Assembly: GCF_038725785.1 (NCBI RefSeq) | Contig: NZ_CP109796.1 | Coordinates: forward strand, 2,046,001-2,110,000 | DNA: 64,000 bases | Direction of reading: 5' to 3' | Origin: Termitidicoccus mucosus | GTDB taxonomy: Bacteria > Verrucomicrobiota > Verrucomicrobiia > Opitutales > Opitutaceae | Part shown: positions 26,933-34,946 of the stretch, one piece after another | How the letters are laid out: each line of letters opens with the position of its first letter | Position numbering within the stretch: position 1 is the first letter of the stretch | Program-made: the position numbers and the translations under genes | The notes under the pieces: generated by a model | Database searches by the model: none | Told to the model about the DNA's origin: nothing | Seen by the model: only the letters and a program-made list of their open reading frames with translations

Positions 26933-29638
26933 TCACACGAACTTCCGCCGGCTGATCACCAGTTCCTGACGGCGCGCGTCGGCCAGCAGCCAGAGCGCGC
27001 CCGCGCCGGACGCGCTTCCAGCGGGCGAGCCCCCCTGCCCCGCCAGCGCGGTGAAATCCGCCGCGCGAAAAACCCGCAGCGCGTCGCGCACCGGCGCGGC
27101 AAGGTTTGCCGCCGCTTCGCCCGCGAGTTCGTCGAAACAATCGCGTGGGCGGCCTCCGCCGTTTTGCAAACCTTCGCCCGCCAAGGCGGCTAGGTCGATT
27201 TCGTTGCCCTCGCGTCCGGGGAAAAGCGCGAAGTAGAGCATGTTCATCTCCACCAGCTCGCCAAAAAAATGCGTGCCCAACGAGATGTCCGGCGTGAGGT
27301 GCTCGCTCATGACCGCCAGCTCGCAGAGCACGGCGAAGTGGTTGATTTCGGAAAACCGCACCGGCACGCCGAGCCCCGGCGTCGTCGTGCCCCAGCGTCC
27401 GGGGCCGATGAGCATGGCCGCGCCGTCGCGCGCGGCGAGGGCGCGGTTGACATCGCCGATGGCGCGCGCGACCGCATGGCGGTTTTGTTCGTTGAGCGTG
27501 GAGTAGATTTCCGGGCGCACGTGCGCGATCCAGTCAACCGCATGCACGCGGCTGTGCCCGACCACCGCGCTTTTTGCGCGCAGAAAAACCTCCCCGGGCG
27601 CAGGCCGGGCGGGCGGCACGTCGGGATTGTGCGTGCCCTGCACTTGCAACGGACGGCACTGGAGCAGATGCAGCCAGTGCCGCAACTCGCGCGTGGCCGG
27701 ATCGCGCTCGAAGTTCACCGCAAACTCAATGTCCACCGGCCGCGCGTAGGCTTTCTCCAGCGCCTGCAGCACCGCGCGCAAGTCCGCGACCAGCCCCTCC
27801 CGCGACGCGTCCGAAAGCAGCGGCTCGAAGGTGAGGAAACGCGCCTCGCGCCCGGTGCGTTCGTAGACCTCGTCGTCGCGCGTCGTGAGCAGCTCGACCG
27901 GTATGCCGGCCTCGCGCGCATCGTCCAGCAGCGTGCGGAACTCGCGCAACGCGGGGCGGTTTGCGGCGAGGTCGATCACATCGACGCGGCGCTGCGAATG
28001 GCGGAAAATATCGTCCGCGCCCGACTCAGGCCGGCGCAGCGGGGCGTTGAGCGCGACCACGCGCGTGTAGTCGTCGTCCACGCGCTCCACCGCTCGCGTG
28101 CCCAGCCCGTAAACCAGCCGCACCACGCCCGCCGCCGGGTCGATGGCCGGATGCCACGCGAAGGGATTGTAGGAAAAACCCACGCCCGCCAGATGCGGAT
28201 AAAAGCATCCGCCCTGCATCGAACCGGTCACGCGCATCACCAGCAGCGCCATCTGTTCGTCGCGTTCGAGCAGCCCGTGACGCGCCCGGTAGCTCAACGC
28301 CTCGCGGCTCATCGCGCTCGCATAGACCGTGCGCACCGCGTCGAGAAACGCCTCCAGCCGCTCCTCGCGCGTGCCTTGGTTGGCGCAAAAAACGCTCTCG
28401 TATTTCCCGGCGAACGCGCGCCCGTAATTGTCCTCCAGCAACGACGACGAGCGCACGATGATGGGATACTGCCCGAAGTGATCGAGCACGTTGGCAAACT
28501 GCCGGACGATGTAATCCGGAAACCCGCCCGCGCGCACCCGCGCCTGCGCCTCGTCCACGCCGTCGAGAAACGTCCGCTGCGCGCGCTGACGCTCGCGCAG
28601 CGGCCAGAGACCGTTGCGCACGAGAAACGTATAGAACACGTCCGCCCCCACGTAAAACGAGTCGTGCTCCTCCAGCTTCGCCGCCACCTCCGGGCAATCC
28701 CGCGCGACGATGGCGCGCGCCAGCAGCATGCCGACGGTCTTGCCGCCGATGAGCCCCGTGCCGACGAGACGCCGCCGGATGGGCAGCAGGGTTTTGAGCG
28801 AAAAGCACGACTGCACGAGCGGCATGATGGCCTCGTCGCGCGAGATCATCATGCGCACAAACTGCGTCCAGATCTCCGGCCGCTCATCGTCGCCGGCGCG
28901 GGTCGCGGCCTCCTCGGCGCGCCGCCACAATTCCGCGCCATGCACCTCCGCATCCGCCGCCCAGTCCGGCCCGGCGTGCGCGATGGCGCGCGTGATTTCC
29001 GCGCTGCCGCGCACGATGTCGAACGCGCCTCCCGCCCCGCCCTCGCCCCAGGCGTGCAGCAGGCGCAGTCCGGGCGGTCGGCGGAACTGCGTCTTGAGCG
29101 GCCGCATGTAGAGGCGTCCCTCGTCGCCGAACACATCGAGAAACAACTGCGTGGTCGCGATGACCGGCTCGGTCGCGTCGCGCGAATGCCGCCCGCGCAG
29201 CAGCCCGAAATAGGCGATCGTCTCCAGCTCGAACAAATACGGGCAGGTGAGCATGAAGAAGTTGCCCAGCATCGCGTCGGAATACCAGTCCGTGGCCAGG
29301 TCGCTCAGGCAGTCGAACACGTAATAGGCCGCGAGCCCCACCGCGCCGATCCTCCCGCGTATCCGGTTAATGAATACCTCGAACCCGTCCTCCGGCCTCA
29401 GGACGACGGTTTCGCACGGGAAATCCTCCGGCAGCAGCCGCCCGTGCCGCGCGAAGCGGAAATAGATGAGCCGCCGTCCGTCGCGCGCCGCCGCCGCCGC
29501 AAACGGGGTGACAAACGACTGGTATTGCGCGATGGAGTCCACGTGCCAGACGATGTTGTCCCCCGCAAGAATGCCGCCCACCGCACGGTCAAACGCAGGC
29601 AGCCCCGACGTGTCGGGCGGTGTGTTCTGTTTCGGCAT
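26933..29638 (-). CDS. PEP/pyruvate-binding domain protein (PPDK/PEP-synthase-like)
   Basis: The product is a 901-residue protein. Its middle and C-terminal part resembles the ATP-grasp nucleotide-binding region of PEP synthase and pyruvate phosphate dikinase: IGGKTVGMLLARAIV (about residue 290) and IIVRSSSLLEDNYGRAFAGK with YESVFCANQG. The swivelling phosphohistidine domain and PEP TIM barrel of those enzymes are not recognisable, so it is not a complete PEP synthase. The first 200 residues (FDRAVGGILAGDNIVWHVDS) resemble a RecA/KaiC-like fold without a clear Walker A. The chosen ATG (29636-29638) follows a long antisense-looking extension. Function is unknown; a phosphotransfer or signalling role is possible. 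Confidence 0.82.
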   Translation of the reverse strand: MPKQNTPPDTSGLPAFDRAVGGILAGDNIVWHVDSIAQYQSFVTPFAAAAARDGRRLIYFRFARHGRLLPEDFPCETVVLRPEDGFEVFINRIRGRIGAVGLAAYYVFDCLSDLATDWYSDAMLGNFFMLTCPYLFELETIAYFGLLRGRHSRDATEPVIATTQLFLDVFGDEGRLYMRPLKTQFRRPPGLRLLHAWGEGGAGGAFDIVRGSAEITRAIAHAGPDWAADAEVHGAELWRRAEEAATRAGDDERPEIWTQFVRMMISRDEAIMPLVQSCFSLKTLLPIRRRLVGTGLIGGKTVGMLLARAIVARDCPEVAAKLEEHDSFYVGADVFYTFLVRNGLWPLRERQRAQRTFLDGVDEAQARVRAGGFPDYIVRQFANVLDHFGQYPIIVRSSSLLEDNYGRAFAGKYESVFCANQGTREERLEAFLDAVRTVYASAMSREALSYRARHGLLERDEQMALLVMRVTGSMQGGCFYPHLAGVGFSYNPFAWHPAIDPAAGVVRLVYGLGTRAVERVDDDYTRVVALNAPLRRPESGADDIFRHSQRRVDVIDLAANRPALREFRTLLDDAREAGIPVELLTTRDDEVYERTGREARFLTFEPLLSDASREGLVADLRAVLQALEKAYARPVDIEFAVNFERDPATRELRHWLHLLQCRPLQVQGTHNPDVPPARPAPGEVFLRAKSAVVGHSRVHAVDWIAHVRPEIYSTLNEQNRHAVARAIGDVNRALAARDGAAMLIGPGRWGTTTPGLGVPVRFSEINHFAVLCELAVMSEHLTPDISLGTHFFGELVEMNMLYFALFPGREGNEIDLAALAGEGLQNGGGRPRDCFDELAGEAAANLAAPVRDALRVFRAADFTALAGQGGSPAGSASGAGALWLLADARRQELVISRRKFV

Positions 29639-29709
29639 GGCGGAAAGGCTGCCGCCCGCCCGGGCCGGAGTCAGGCGGAAAGTTTCCGGCAAGAGCGCGC
29701 CGCCGGAAT

Positions 29710-29809
29710 CTTTCTCTTTATTCTTTATCTTTCTCTTTCTCCCCTTCCCTGCCGTCCCCAGAAAAGTCCGCCGGGACGGAAGGAGGAAAGATAAAGAATA
29801 AAGAGAAAG
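29710..29809. repeat. Perfect 24-bp inverted repeat element between divergent genes
   Basis: Arms 29710-29733 and 29786-29809 are exact inverses over 24 bp, built of CTTTCTCTTTATTCTTTAT-like 6-7-mers. The 52-bp spacer contains a second dyad (CCGTCCC/GGGACGG and CCTTCC/GGAAGG). It lies in the 308-bp gap between the start codons of the PEP/pyruvate-binding gene and the carboxypeptidase gene, so it may be part of their 5' leaders. Nothing else was recognised in the gap. Confidence 0.85.
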
Positions 29810-29946
29810 AGGAAAGAGGGTGTGCCGAAATATGACATCGCGTCTGCAACTGAAACGCCCCCGTCCCCGGGCAAAATCGCCGAAGATTGCGATTCCCCCA
29901 AACGGCTTCTTCCCTTTCGCTTCACCTTTTCCATTTTCCACGTCAC

Positions 29947-30999
29947 ATGTCCGACTCCTCCGCCCATCGTTTTCCCTTCCTCCTGGCGATTCTCACGCTG
30001 TTCGCAGGCGTGGTCGTTTTCCCCTCGAAAGCCGCCGCGCAGTCGCGGACGAAAACCACCCGCGCGCCCGCCGTCGTCCCCTCCACCTACAAGGGGGCCA
30101 TCGTGGTGAACGCCGCCAGCGGCGAAGTGCTTTTCGAGGACAACGCCGACTTCGTCTCCCCTCCGGCCAGCGTCACCAAGCTGATGACCTTCCTCATCGT
30201 GCATGACGCCATCAAGGCCGGCCGCATCAACCACGACACCCTCGTCACCGTCACGGCCGAGGACGCGCGCATCGGCGGCACGCAGGTCTGGCTCAAGCAG
30301 GGCGAGGTGTTCACCGTGGACGAGTTGCTCTACGCACTCATGATCCAGTCGGCCAATGACTGCGCGCACGCCCTCGCCCACGCCGCCGCCGCGGGCCGCG
30401 AGGAATTTGTCGCGCTCATGAACGCCCGCGCCCAATCGCTCGGCATGAAAAACACCACCTTCCGCACGCCGCACGGCCTGCCGCCCTCCAGCCGCCGCGA
30501 CGCCGACGGCGATCTCACCACCCCGCGCGACCTCGCCTTGCTCAGCCTCGCGCTCATCCGTGAAACCGACGTCCTCAAATACACCTCCGTCCGCCTGCGC
30601 GAATTCGGCGCGCGCACCCGCCCCGAACCCGTCATGATGAAAAACCACAACAACCTCCTTCCCAAGGTCGCAGGCGTGGACGGCCTCAAGACCGGCTTCA
30701 CGCAGAACGCCGGCTTCTGCCTCGCCGCCACCGCGCAGCGCAACGGCAACCGCCTCATCGTCGTCACCATGGGTAGCCCCGACTCGAAATCGCGCGACCT
30801 GAAAATCGCCAACCTGTTCGAGCACTATTTTGCAAAACTCCCCGCCTCGCCCATCTCCGCCGCGCCCGTGACATCGGCGACTCCCGCTTCGCCCTCGCAA
30901 CCCGCCCGCACGCCGCCGCCCGCGCCCGAGAAACCCGCCGCCCCACCGCCGCAAAATGCGGGCACCCTGAATCCCGACGGGCCGGACATCCGTTTCTAG
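29947..30999 (+). CDS. D-alanyl-D-alanine carboxypeptidase (penicillin-binding protein 5/6 family)
   Basis: The product is a 350-residue peptidoglycan-trimming serine peptidase acting in the periplasm. A signal peptide (about residues 1-31, ending AAAQ) is followed by the three active-site motifs: SVTK (SxxK with the nucleophile), SAND (SxN) and KTG in GLKTGFTQNAGFCL. The expected order and spacing are intact. The C-terminal 50 residues are Pro/Ala-rich and lack the amphipathic anchor helix of E. coli DacA. The ATG at 29947 gives a normal signal sequence. It is upstream of efp by 87 bp, with a promoter-like sequence in between. Confidence 0.93.
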   Translation: MSDSSAHRFPFLLAILTLFAGVVVFPSKAAAQSRTKTTRAPAVVPSTYKGAIVVNAASGEVLFEDNADFVSPPASVTKLMTFLIVHDAIKAGRINHDTLVTVTAEDARIGGTQVWLKQGEVFTVDELLYALMIQSANDCAHALAHAAAAGREEFVALMNARAQSLGMKNTTFRTPHGLPPSSRRDADGDLTTPRDLALLSLALIRETDVLKYTSVRLREFGARTRPEPVMMKNHNNLLPKVAGVDGLKTGFTQNAGFCLAATAQRNGNRLIVVTMGSPDSKSRDLKIANLFEHYFAKLPASPISAAPVTSATPASPSQPARTPPPAPEKPAAPPPQNAGTLNPDGPDIRF

Positions 31000-31015
31000 A
31001 AAGGCACGGCCTGCC

Positions 31016-31044
31016 TTGACACACCCACGCGCCGCCCTTTAATC
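31016..31044 (+). promoter_or_regulatory. Candidate sigma70-type promoter of efp
   Basis: TTGACA (31016-31021) is followed after 17 bp by TTAATC (31039-31044), 42 bp upstream of the efp start codon. Confidence 0.5.
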
Positions 31045-31086
31045 AACCACCCTTTACACAACTCAAAACCGTCAAGTCACACGCCC

Positions 31087-31644
31087 ATGCCCGCCGCCAA
31101 CGACATTCGCAAAGGCCAAGTCATCAAGTTCAATAACGAGCCGCACCTCGTCATGGAAACCCAGCACCGCACGCCGGGCAACCTCCGAGCCTTCGTCCAG
31201 ATCAAGATGCGCAACCTCCGCTACGGCAAGGCGCTCGACCAGCGTTTCGCGTCCACCGACACCATCGAGGTGCTCCCCACCGACAAGCGCACGCTCGAGT
31301 TCAGCTACGCCGACCGCGGCACCTACGCGTTCATCGACCCCGAGACATTTGACCAGATCGAGCTCAGCGAGCAGCAACTCGGCGACGCCAAGAACTACCT
31401 CGCGCCCGGCGGCAAGGTTGACATCCTCTTCGTGGACGGCAATCCGCTCAACGTCGAACTCCCCTCCGCCGTCGCGCTCAAGATCGCCGAAAGCGCCGAT
31501 GGCATCAAGGGCGACACCGCCAGCAATGTCCAGAAACCCGCCACGCTCGAAACCGGGCTCGTCGTGCAGGTCCCGCTCTTCATCAAGGAAGGCGAAGTCA
31601 TCCGCGTGAGCACCGCCGACGGCACCTATCTCGGCCGCAACTGA
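31087..31644 (+). CDS. efp: Translation elongation factor P
   Basis: The product is a 185-residue three-domain factor that rescues ribosomes stalled at polyproline. Domain I has the IRKGQVIKFNNEPHLVME start, and the C-terminal signature KPATLETGLVVQVPLFI with GEVIRVSTADGTYLGR is complete. The tip of the domain I loop reads QHRTPGNLRAF, so the residue aligned with the modified Lys34 of E. coli or Arg32 of Thermus is Asn32. Lysylation by EpmA or rhamnosylation by EarP at that position is therefore not expected. It is preceded by its own promoter candidate. Confidence 0.96.
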   Translation: MPAANDIRKGQVIKFNNEPHLVMETQHRTPGNLRAFVQIKMRNLRYGKALDQRFASTDTIEVLPTDKRTLEFSYADRGTYAFIDPETFDQIELSEQQLGDAKNYLAPGGKVDILFVDGNPLNVELPSAVALKIAESADGIKGDTASNVQKPATLETGLVVQVPLFIKEGEVIRVSTADGTYLGRN

Positions 31645-31693
31645 GCTTGTTGGCCAAAATTTTTTCGATCGAAGTCCGCGCCGCCGCGTGAGC

Positions 31694-31722
31694 GACTGGG
31701 AGCGCCGGCATCTTGCCGGCGC
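31694..31722 (+). repeat. REP-like palindrome between efp and integrase
   Basis: A perfect 9-bp stem GCGCCGGCA/TGCCGGCGC (31702-31710, 31714-31722) with loop TCT is preceded by GACTGGGA. The 16-mer GACTGGGAGCGCCGGC recurs at 34695-34710, next to another hairpin, indicating a dispersed family. Confidence 0.65.
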
Positions 31723-31793
31723 GAATCGGACGAATCCCCGAGGGAAACCGGAGATTTCATGAATAGGTTGCCACGTGAGGGCGGCAACCATCG

Positions 31794-33059
31794 ATGAAAC
31801 AAAAAAAATCCGCATTCACCATCAAGCCGTTCAAGAACCGCAACGGCGTGATTTCATTCCGCGTCGCCGGCTGGTTGCTCGGCGAGCGCATCCGTAAAAA
31901 CTTTAAGACCCGCGAGGATGCCATTGCAGAGCGCGCCGCGCTCGAACTGCGCGTGCTCCAGTCGCAATCCAACCTTCGCGGCGCGAGCACGTTTTTGACC
32001 GAGGCGCAGTTGCGCGAGGCCGAGGCCGCGTTTCTCCGGCTGGAGAAGGCGCGGCGTCCGCTCACCTTCTACCTCGACTACGCGCTGGCCAATTACCGCG
32101 AGCCCGAGGCCGCGCTGAAAATCGCCGATGCCATCGAAACCTACATGAAGGCGCGCAAGGAGGACGTGCAACAGGCGTTGATAGGCAAACGGCAGTTGCG
32201 GAACATCCGGCTGGAGCTGACGGAGTTCCAGCGGCATTTTCCGACGCAGACGCTTGCGGAGGCGGGCACGGAGGCGTTGCACGCCTACATCCGGCGCGAC
32301 AGTGGCTCGCTGAAGACGCAGAACAACCGGCGCGGCGTGCTGTGCGCGTTTTTCAACCACGCGGTGCGCAAGGAATGGGTGGGCGGCAACCCGGTGGCGA
32401 AAATCCCGCGCAACCGCATCGAGCACAATCGCGGCAGCGCCGAGGCGCTGACGGCGGAGCGCGCCGCGCAACTCATGGCGCACGTGGAGAGTGTCCACGG
32501 CGGGGCATTCGTGCCGTTTTTCGCGTTGTGCCTGTTCGCCGGCATCCGGCCCGAGGGGGAGATTTCCAAGCTGCCCGCCGCCGACGTGCGGCTGGAAAAC
32601 GCCGCCATCACCATCGAGCCGTGGGTTTCCAAGGTGAACATGCGCCGGCTCATCACCATCCAGCCGAATCTTGCCGCGTGGCTCAAAGCCTATCCGCTGG
32701 ACGAATACCCCGTTATTCCGCCCAAGGATAAAATGAAGAGCATCGCCAAAAAGCTCACGCGCATCCGCCAAAAATTCGGCGTCGGGCACGACGTGCTGCG
32801 GCACACGTTTATTTCGATGCACGTGGGAAAATTCCGTTCGATGGGCGACACGGCGTTGCAGGCGGGCAATTCGGAGAGCATCATCCGCCGCCATTACCTG
32901 AACGTGACCACCACGCAGGAGGCCGAGGCCTTCTTCGGGATTGCGCCGAAGAGGTCTCCGGCAGTGAAAACAGCGGCGACTGCGGAGGAGGCCGGCGCAT
33001 CGCAGAGCACCGATATCACCGCAGCCGACGCGGGCGCGCCGCACCGCCTCGCGGCATAG
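31794..33059 (+). CDS. Tyrosine recombinase / phage-type integrase
   Basis: The product is a 421-residue site-specific recombinase. An N-terminal basic arm-binding region (TIKPFKNRNGVISFRVAGWL) and a SAM-like core-binding domain (about residues 100-200) precede the catalytic domain. Active-site residues visible are Arg in FAGIRPEGE, the His/Arg pair in VLRHTF, and the nucleophilic Tyr in RRHYLNVTT. The second histidine of the usual LGHxS motif is replaced (AGNSESI), as in other integrases of this verrucomicrobial group. A low-complexity Ala/Thr tail follows. An excisionase-like gene lies downstream, but no phage structural genes are seen. Confidence 0.85.
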   Translation: MKQKKSAFTIKPFKNRNGVISFRVAGWLLGERIRKNFKTREDAIAERAALELRVLQSQSNLRGASTFLTEAQLREAEAAFLRLEKARRPLTFYLDYALANYREPEAALKIADAIETYMKARKEDVQQALIGKRQLRNIRLELTEFQRHFPTQTLAEAGTEALHAYIRRDSGSLKTQNNRRGVLCAFFNHAVRKEWVGGNPVAKIPRNRIEHNRGSAEALTAERAAQLMAHVESVHGGAFVPFFALCLFAGIRPEGEISKLPAADVRLENAAITIEPWVSKVNMRRLITIQPNLAAWLKAYPLDEYPVIPPKDKMKSIAKKLTRIRQKFGVGHDVLRHTFISMHVGKFRSMGDTALQAGNSESIIRRHYLNVTTTQEAEAFFGIAPKRSPAVKTAATAEEAGASQSTDITAADAGAPHRLAA

Positions 33060-33205
33060 CAGGCCGTCTCCCGAATCCATGCGCCTCCACCGCGCGGCGC
33101 GGGCGACCACCGCAAAGGCCGCTCGCGCCGCGCCTGCCGGCCTTTGCGCGCCCATGCGGGGAATCATCGCGGATACCCCGCCCGCGTTGACCGCGCAACA
33201 GCGAC

Positions 33206-33499
33206 ATGAAAACCATGCGAAACACCACACACACCATTGCCGCGCCCGCCATCACAGGCGCCGCCACTGCAAACAACACCGGCGCTCCCGCCGGTGTTCA
33301 ACAGCCGCTCACCGACATCAACGGCCTGCGCCTGAGCGAGATTTTCCCCAAGGGGCGCGAGCCGTCCATCCGCACGCTGCGCGCGGGGACGCAGGAGCGC
33401 CGCATCCCGCACCACCGCCTCGGGCACTTTGTGTATTACGATCTCACGGAAGTCGAGGCGCACATCCGTGTAAAATTGTTCGTGCCGCCGCGCAACTGA
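33206..33499 (+). CDS. Small DNA-binding, excisionase-like protein
   Basis: The product is 97 residues. After a 35-residue low-complexity N-terminus, the sequence LSEIFPKGREPSIRTLRAGT through RRIPHHRLGHFVYYDLTEVE has the shape of a MerR/AlpA-like winged helix-turn-helix (recognition helix followed by a hairpin wing ending in FVYYDL). Such small proteins commonly sit beside integrases and steer excision. It starts 147 bp after the integrase. ATG at 33215 is an alternative start. Specific function is inferred from fold and position only. Confidence 0.65.
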   Translation: MKTMRNTTHTIAAPAITGAATANNTGAPAGVQQPLTDINGLRLSEIFPKGREPSIRTLRAGTQERRIPHHRLGHFVYYDLTEVEAHIRVKLFVPPRN

Positions 33500-33600
33500 C
33501 GCGCGCGCGATGGGTCGCGACGCGAATTTCCCACATGTGGGAAATTTCCCCTCGTCCACCCAAAGGCGCGCCGGCATTTATAGTGTTTTCGTTTAACATT

Positions 33601-33669
33601 GGCGCGGCAGCGCCGGTAGGGCGAAGCCTCCGGCTGAGCCGCGGATCGGCGGGGACGCCTCGCCCTGCC
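33601..33669. repeat. REP-like multi-hairpin element
   Basis: The hairpin GGCGCGGCAGCGCC (33601-33614), identical to that in the gcvP insertion spacer, is followed by an outer stem GGTAGGGCGA/TCGCCCTGCC (33615-33624, 33660-33669, one mismatch) enclosing further GC-rich dyads such as GGCTGAGCC. Confidence 0.65.
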
Positions 33670-33728
33670 ATTTGGGCCAAGGTTGAGAGAAATTACTATA
33701 TAATGCCGCCTGCCACAAAAACCGCCCG

Positions 33729-33763
33729 CAGGCCCTGCATCACGCAGGGCCTGTTTTGTTTTT
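33729..33763 (+). terminator. Rho-independent terminator
   Basis: A perfect 10-bp stem CAGGCCCTGC/GCAGGGCCTG with loop ATCAC is followed by TTTTGTTTTT. It lies about 230 bp after the excisionase-like gene and could end the integrase-excisionase transcript. Confidence 0.75.
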
Positions 33764-34144
33764 CGAGATGAAACTCCGCCACGAGCAGGTTCTTGGTGTG
33801 CCACGAGCGGCGGCTTGTCGCCGCTTTTGATGGAGGTTTCGAGGGCGACCGCCCGCCGCAGGCCGCATGGCGGGCCATAATCCATTTTTGCCAATCAAAT
33901 GAGTGCGGCGGACGCCGTCCGGGCTCTCCCAAATCCGCGCCCTGCGCCGCCGCCTGCCATCTGGCGATGCCTGCCCGGCGGTGAAAATGGCTTGCATGGA
34001 CCACGGGTCTTAGTTATTTTTACCTAGTTTTTTATTTTTTTCCGCTATTTTCCCCGTTCGCCTCCGCTGTCATGTCTTCGCCTGCCGTTATAATGTTTTT
34101 TCCCTGTGCAGCCCATGCCTGCCGGGGCGGTGCCGCGGGCGGAA

Positions 34145-34213
34145 TTAACCACGGATTACACGAATTATCACGAATAAGAGAAAGATTTGGGCATACCTGT
34201 AATCCGTGGTTAA
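34145..34213. repeat. Inverted word-like repeat (TTAACCACGGATTACA arms)
   Basis: TTAACCACGGATTACA (34145-34160) is inverted at 34198-34213. The interior includes CACGAATTATCACGAATAAG, a degenerate continuation of the repeat. Confidence 0.8.
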
Positions 34214-34803
34214 ATTTAATGGTTCGGTTTTTATGGCCACAAAGAGGCGCTCTACGAGGCGGAGCCGAGTGGTCTGACAAAGGCACAAGATTGAGTGATT
34301 TCTTGTGCTTCTTGTGCCTCTTTGCGGCTATTTTATTGGTTCGGATTTTATTTCACCACGGAGACACGGAGGACACGGAGTGCGGAGGGAGTTTTTTAAT
34401 CAAAATCTCTTTCCTTCCTTCGTGGTCTCCTTGGGTAAATTTTTCGTTTAGATCATTCAAATTAGCGAGGAACCGTTTTTATAAACCGGCATCCGGTTCG
34501 CTTCGGCTAAAAACCTCTGCCGCCGGAGTCGAAAAAATTCGTAATTGCTTGAAAATAAGCTTGCATACGAAATACGAAATTTGTAAAAAGCTTCCAGCCT
34601 TCCAGCCTTCCAAGCCCTAATAACGTTTTTCAGGGACGTATTGTGTCCCGATGAAACAGCCCGGACATCCCCATGCGCCCGCTGCCGCGCCAGTGACTGG
34701 GAGCGCCGGCGGCCTGACGCGAGGTCAGGCCCTACAAGACGCTTTGTGCCCTTTGTGCCTTTGTGGTGGGAAAAAACCGAACCATTAAATTTAACCACGG
34801 ATT
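34201..34803. repeat. Segment bounded by a perfect 32-bp inverted repeat
   Basis: The 32 bases at 34201-34232 are exactly inverted at 34772-34803 (right copy begins AAAAACCGAACCATTAAA). The 539-bp interior has no recognisable gene and is itself made of repeat pieces. The outline recalls a non-autonomous element, but no target-site duplication was identified. Confidence 0.75.
34695..34730. repeat. REP-like hairpin, second copy of the GACTGGGAGCGCCGGC family
   Basis: The 16-mer at 34695-34710 matches 31694-31709; it is followed by GGCCTGAC, loop, GGTCAGGCC, a different hairpin from the one at 31702. Confidence 0.55.
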
Positions 34804-34881
34804 TCACGGATGAACACGGATAAAACCAGCGATTTTCCAAGTCTTTCTCTTATCCGTGTATTCCGTGTAATCCGTGGTTAA
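34791..34881. repeat. Inverted word-like repeat upstream of the giant gene
   Basis: Arms at 34791-34823 and 34850-34881 are inverse copies made of CACGGATTTCACGGAT-type 9-10-mers. This pair and the one at 34145 share their outer TTAACCACGGATT sequence. Confidence 0.8.
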
Positions 34882-34946
34882 AAAACCGAACCCTTTATTT
34901 GGACAGAATGAACAGAATGGAAAGGAATGAAGAAAAAGGAAAAACC

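Larger units (their letters stand above)
33500..34946. other. Repeat-rich non-coding region before the giant adhesin gene
   Basis: About 1.45 kb without a convincing gene. It contains a REP-like double hairpin (33601-33669), a terminator (33729-33763), nested word-like inverted repeats of the ACCACGGATTACACGAAT type (34145-34213, 34791-34881), a CACAAAGAGGC/GCCTCTTTG pair near 34235-34315, an ACCACGGAGACACGGAG array (about 34358-34380), a CTTTGTGCC array (about 34742-34766), and a GACAGAATGAACAGAATGG stretch running into the ribosome-binding site of the giant gene. Small ORFs in it are built from these repeats and look non-coding. Confidence 0.7.

Noticed and set aside
27269-29794. 841-codon plus-strand frame opposite the PEP/pyruvate-binding gene
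   Set aside because: Antisense shadow; no recognisable motifs, whereas the minus strand shows clear family sequence.
34072-34620. Small open frames in the repeat-rich region before the giant gene (also 34457-34840 on the minus strand)
   Set aside because: They are composed of the word-like repeats themselves and show no domain, signal or ribosome-binding site.
34145-34881. Possible CRISPR array
   Set aside because: Repeats are short, tandem or inverted with period about 9-10 and no regular unique spacers; no cas genes are present.
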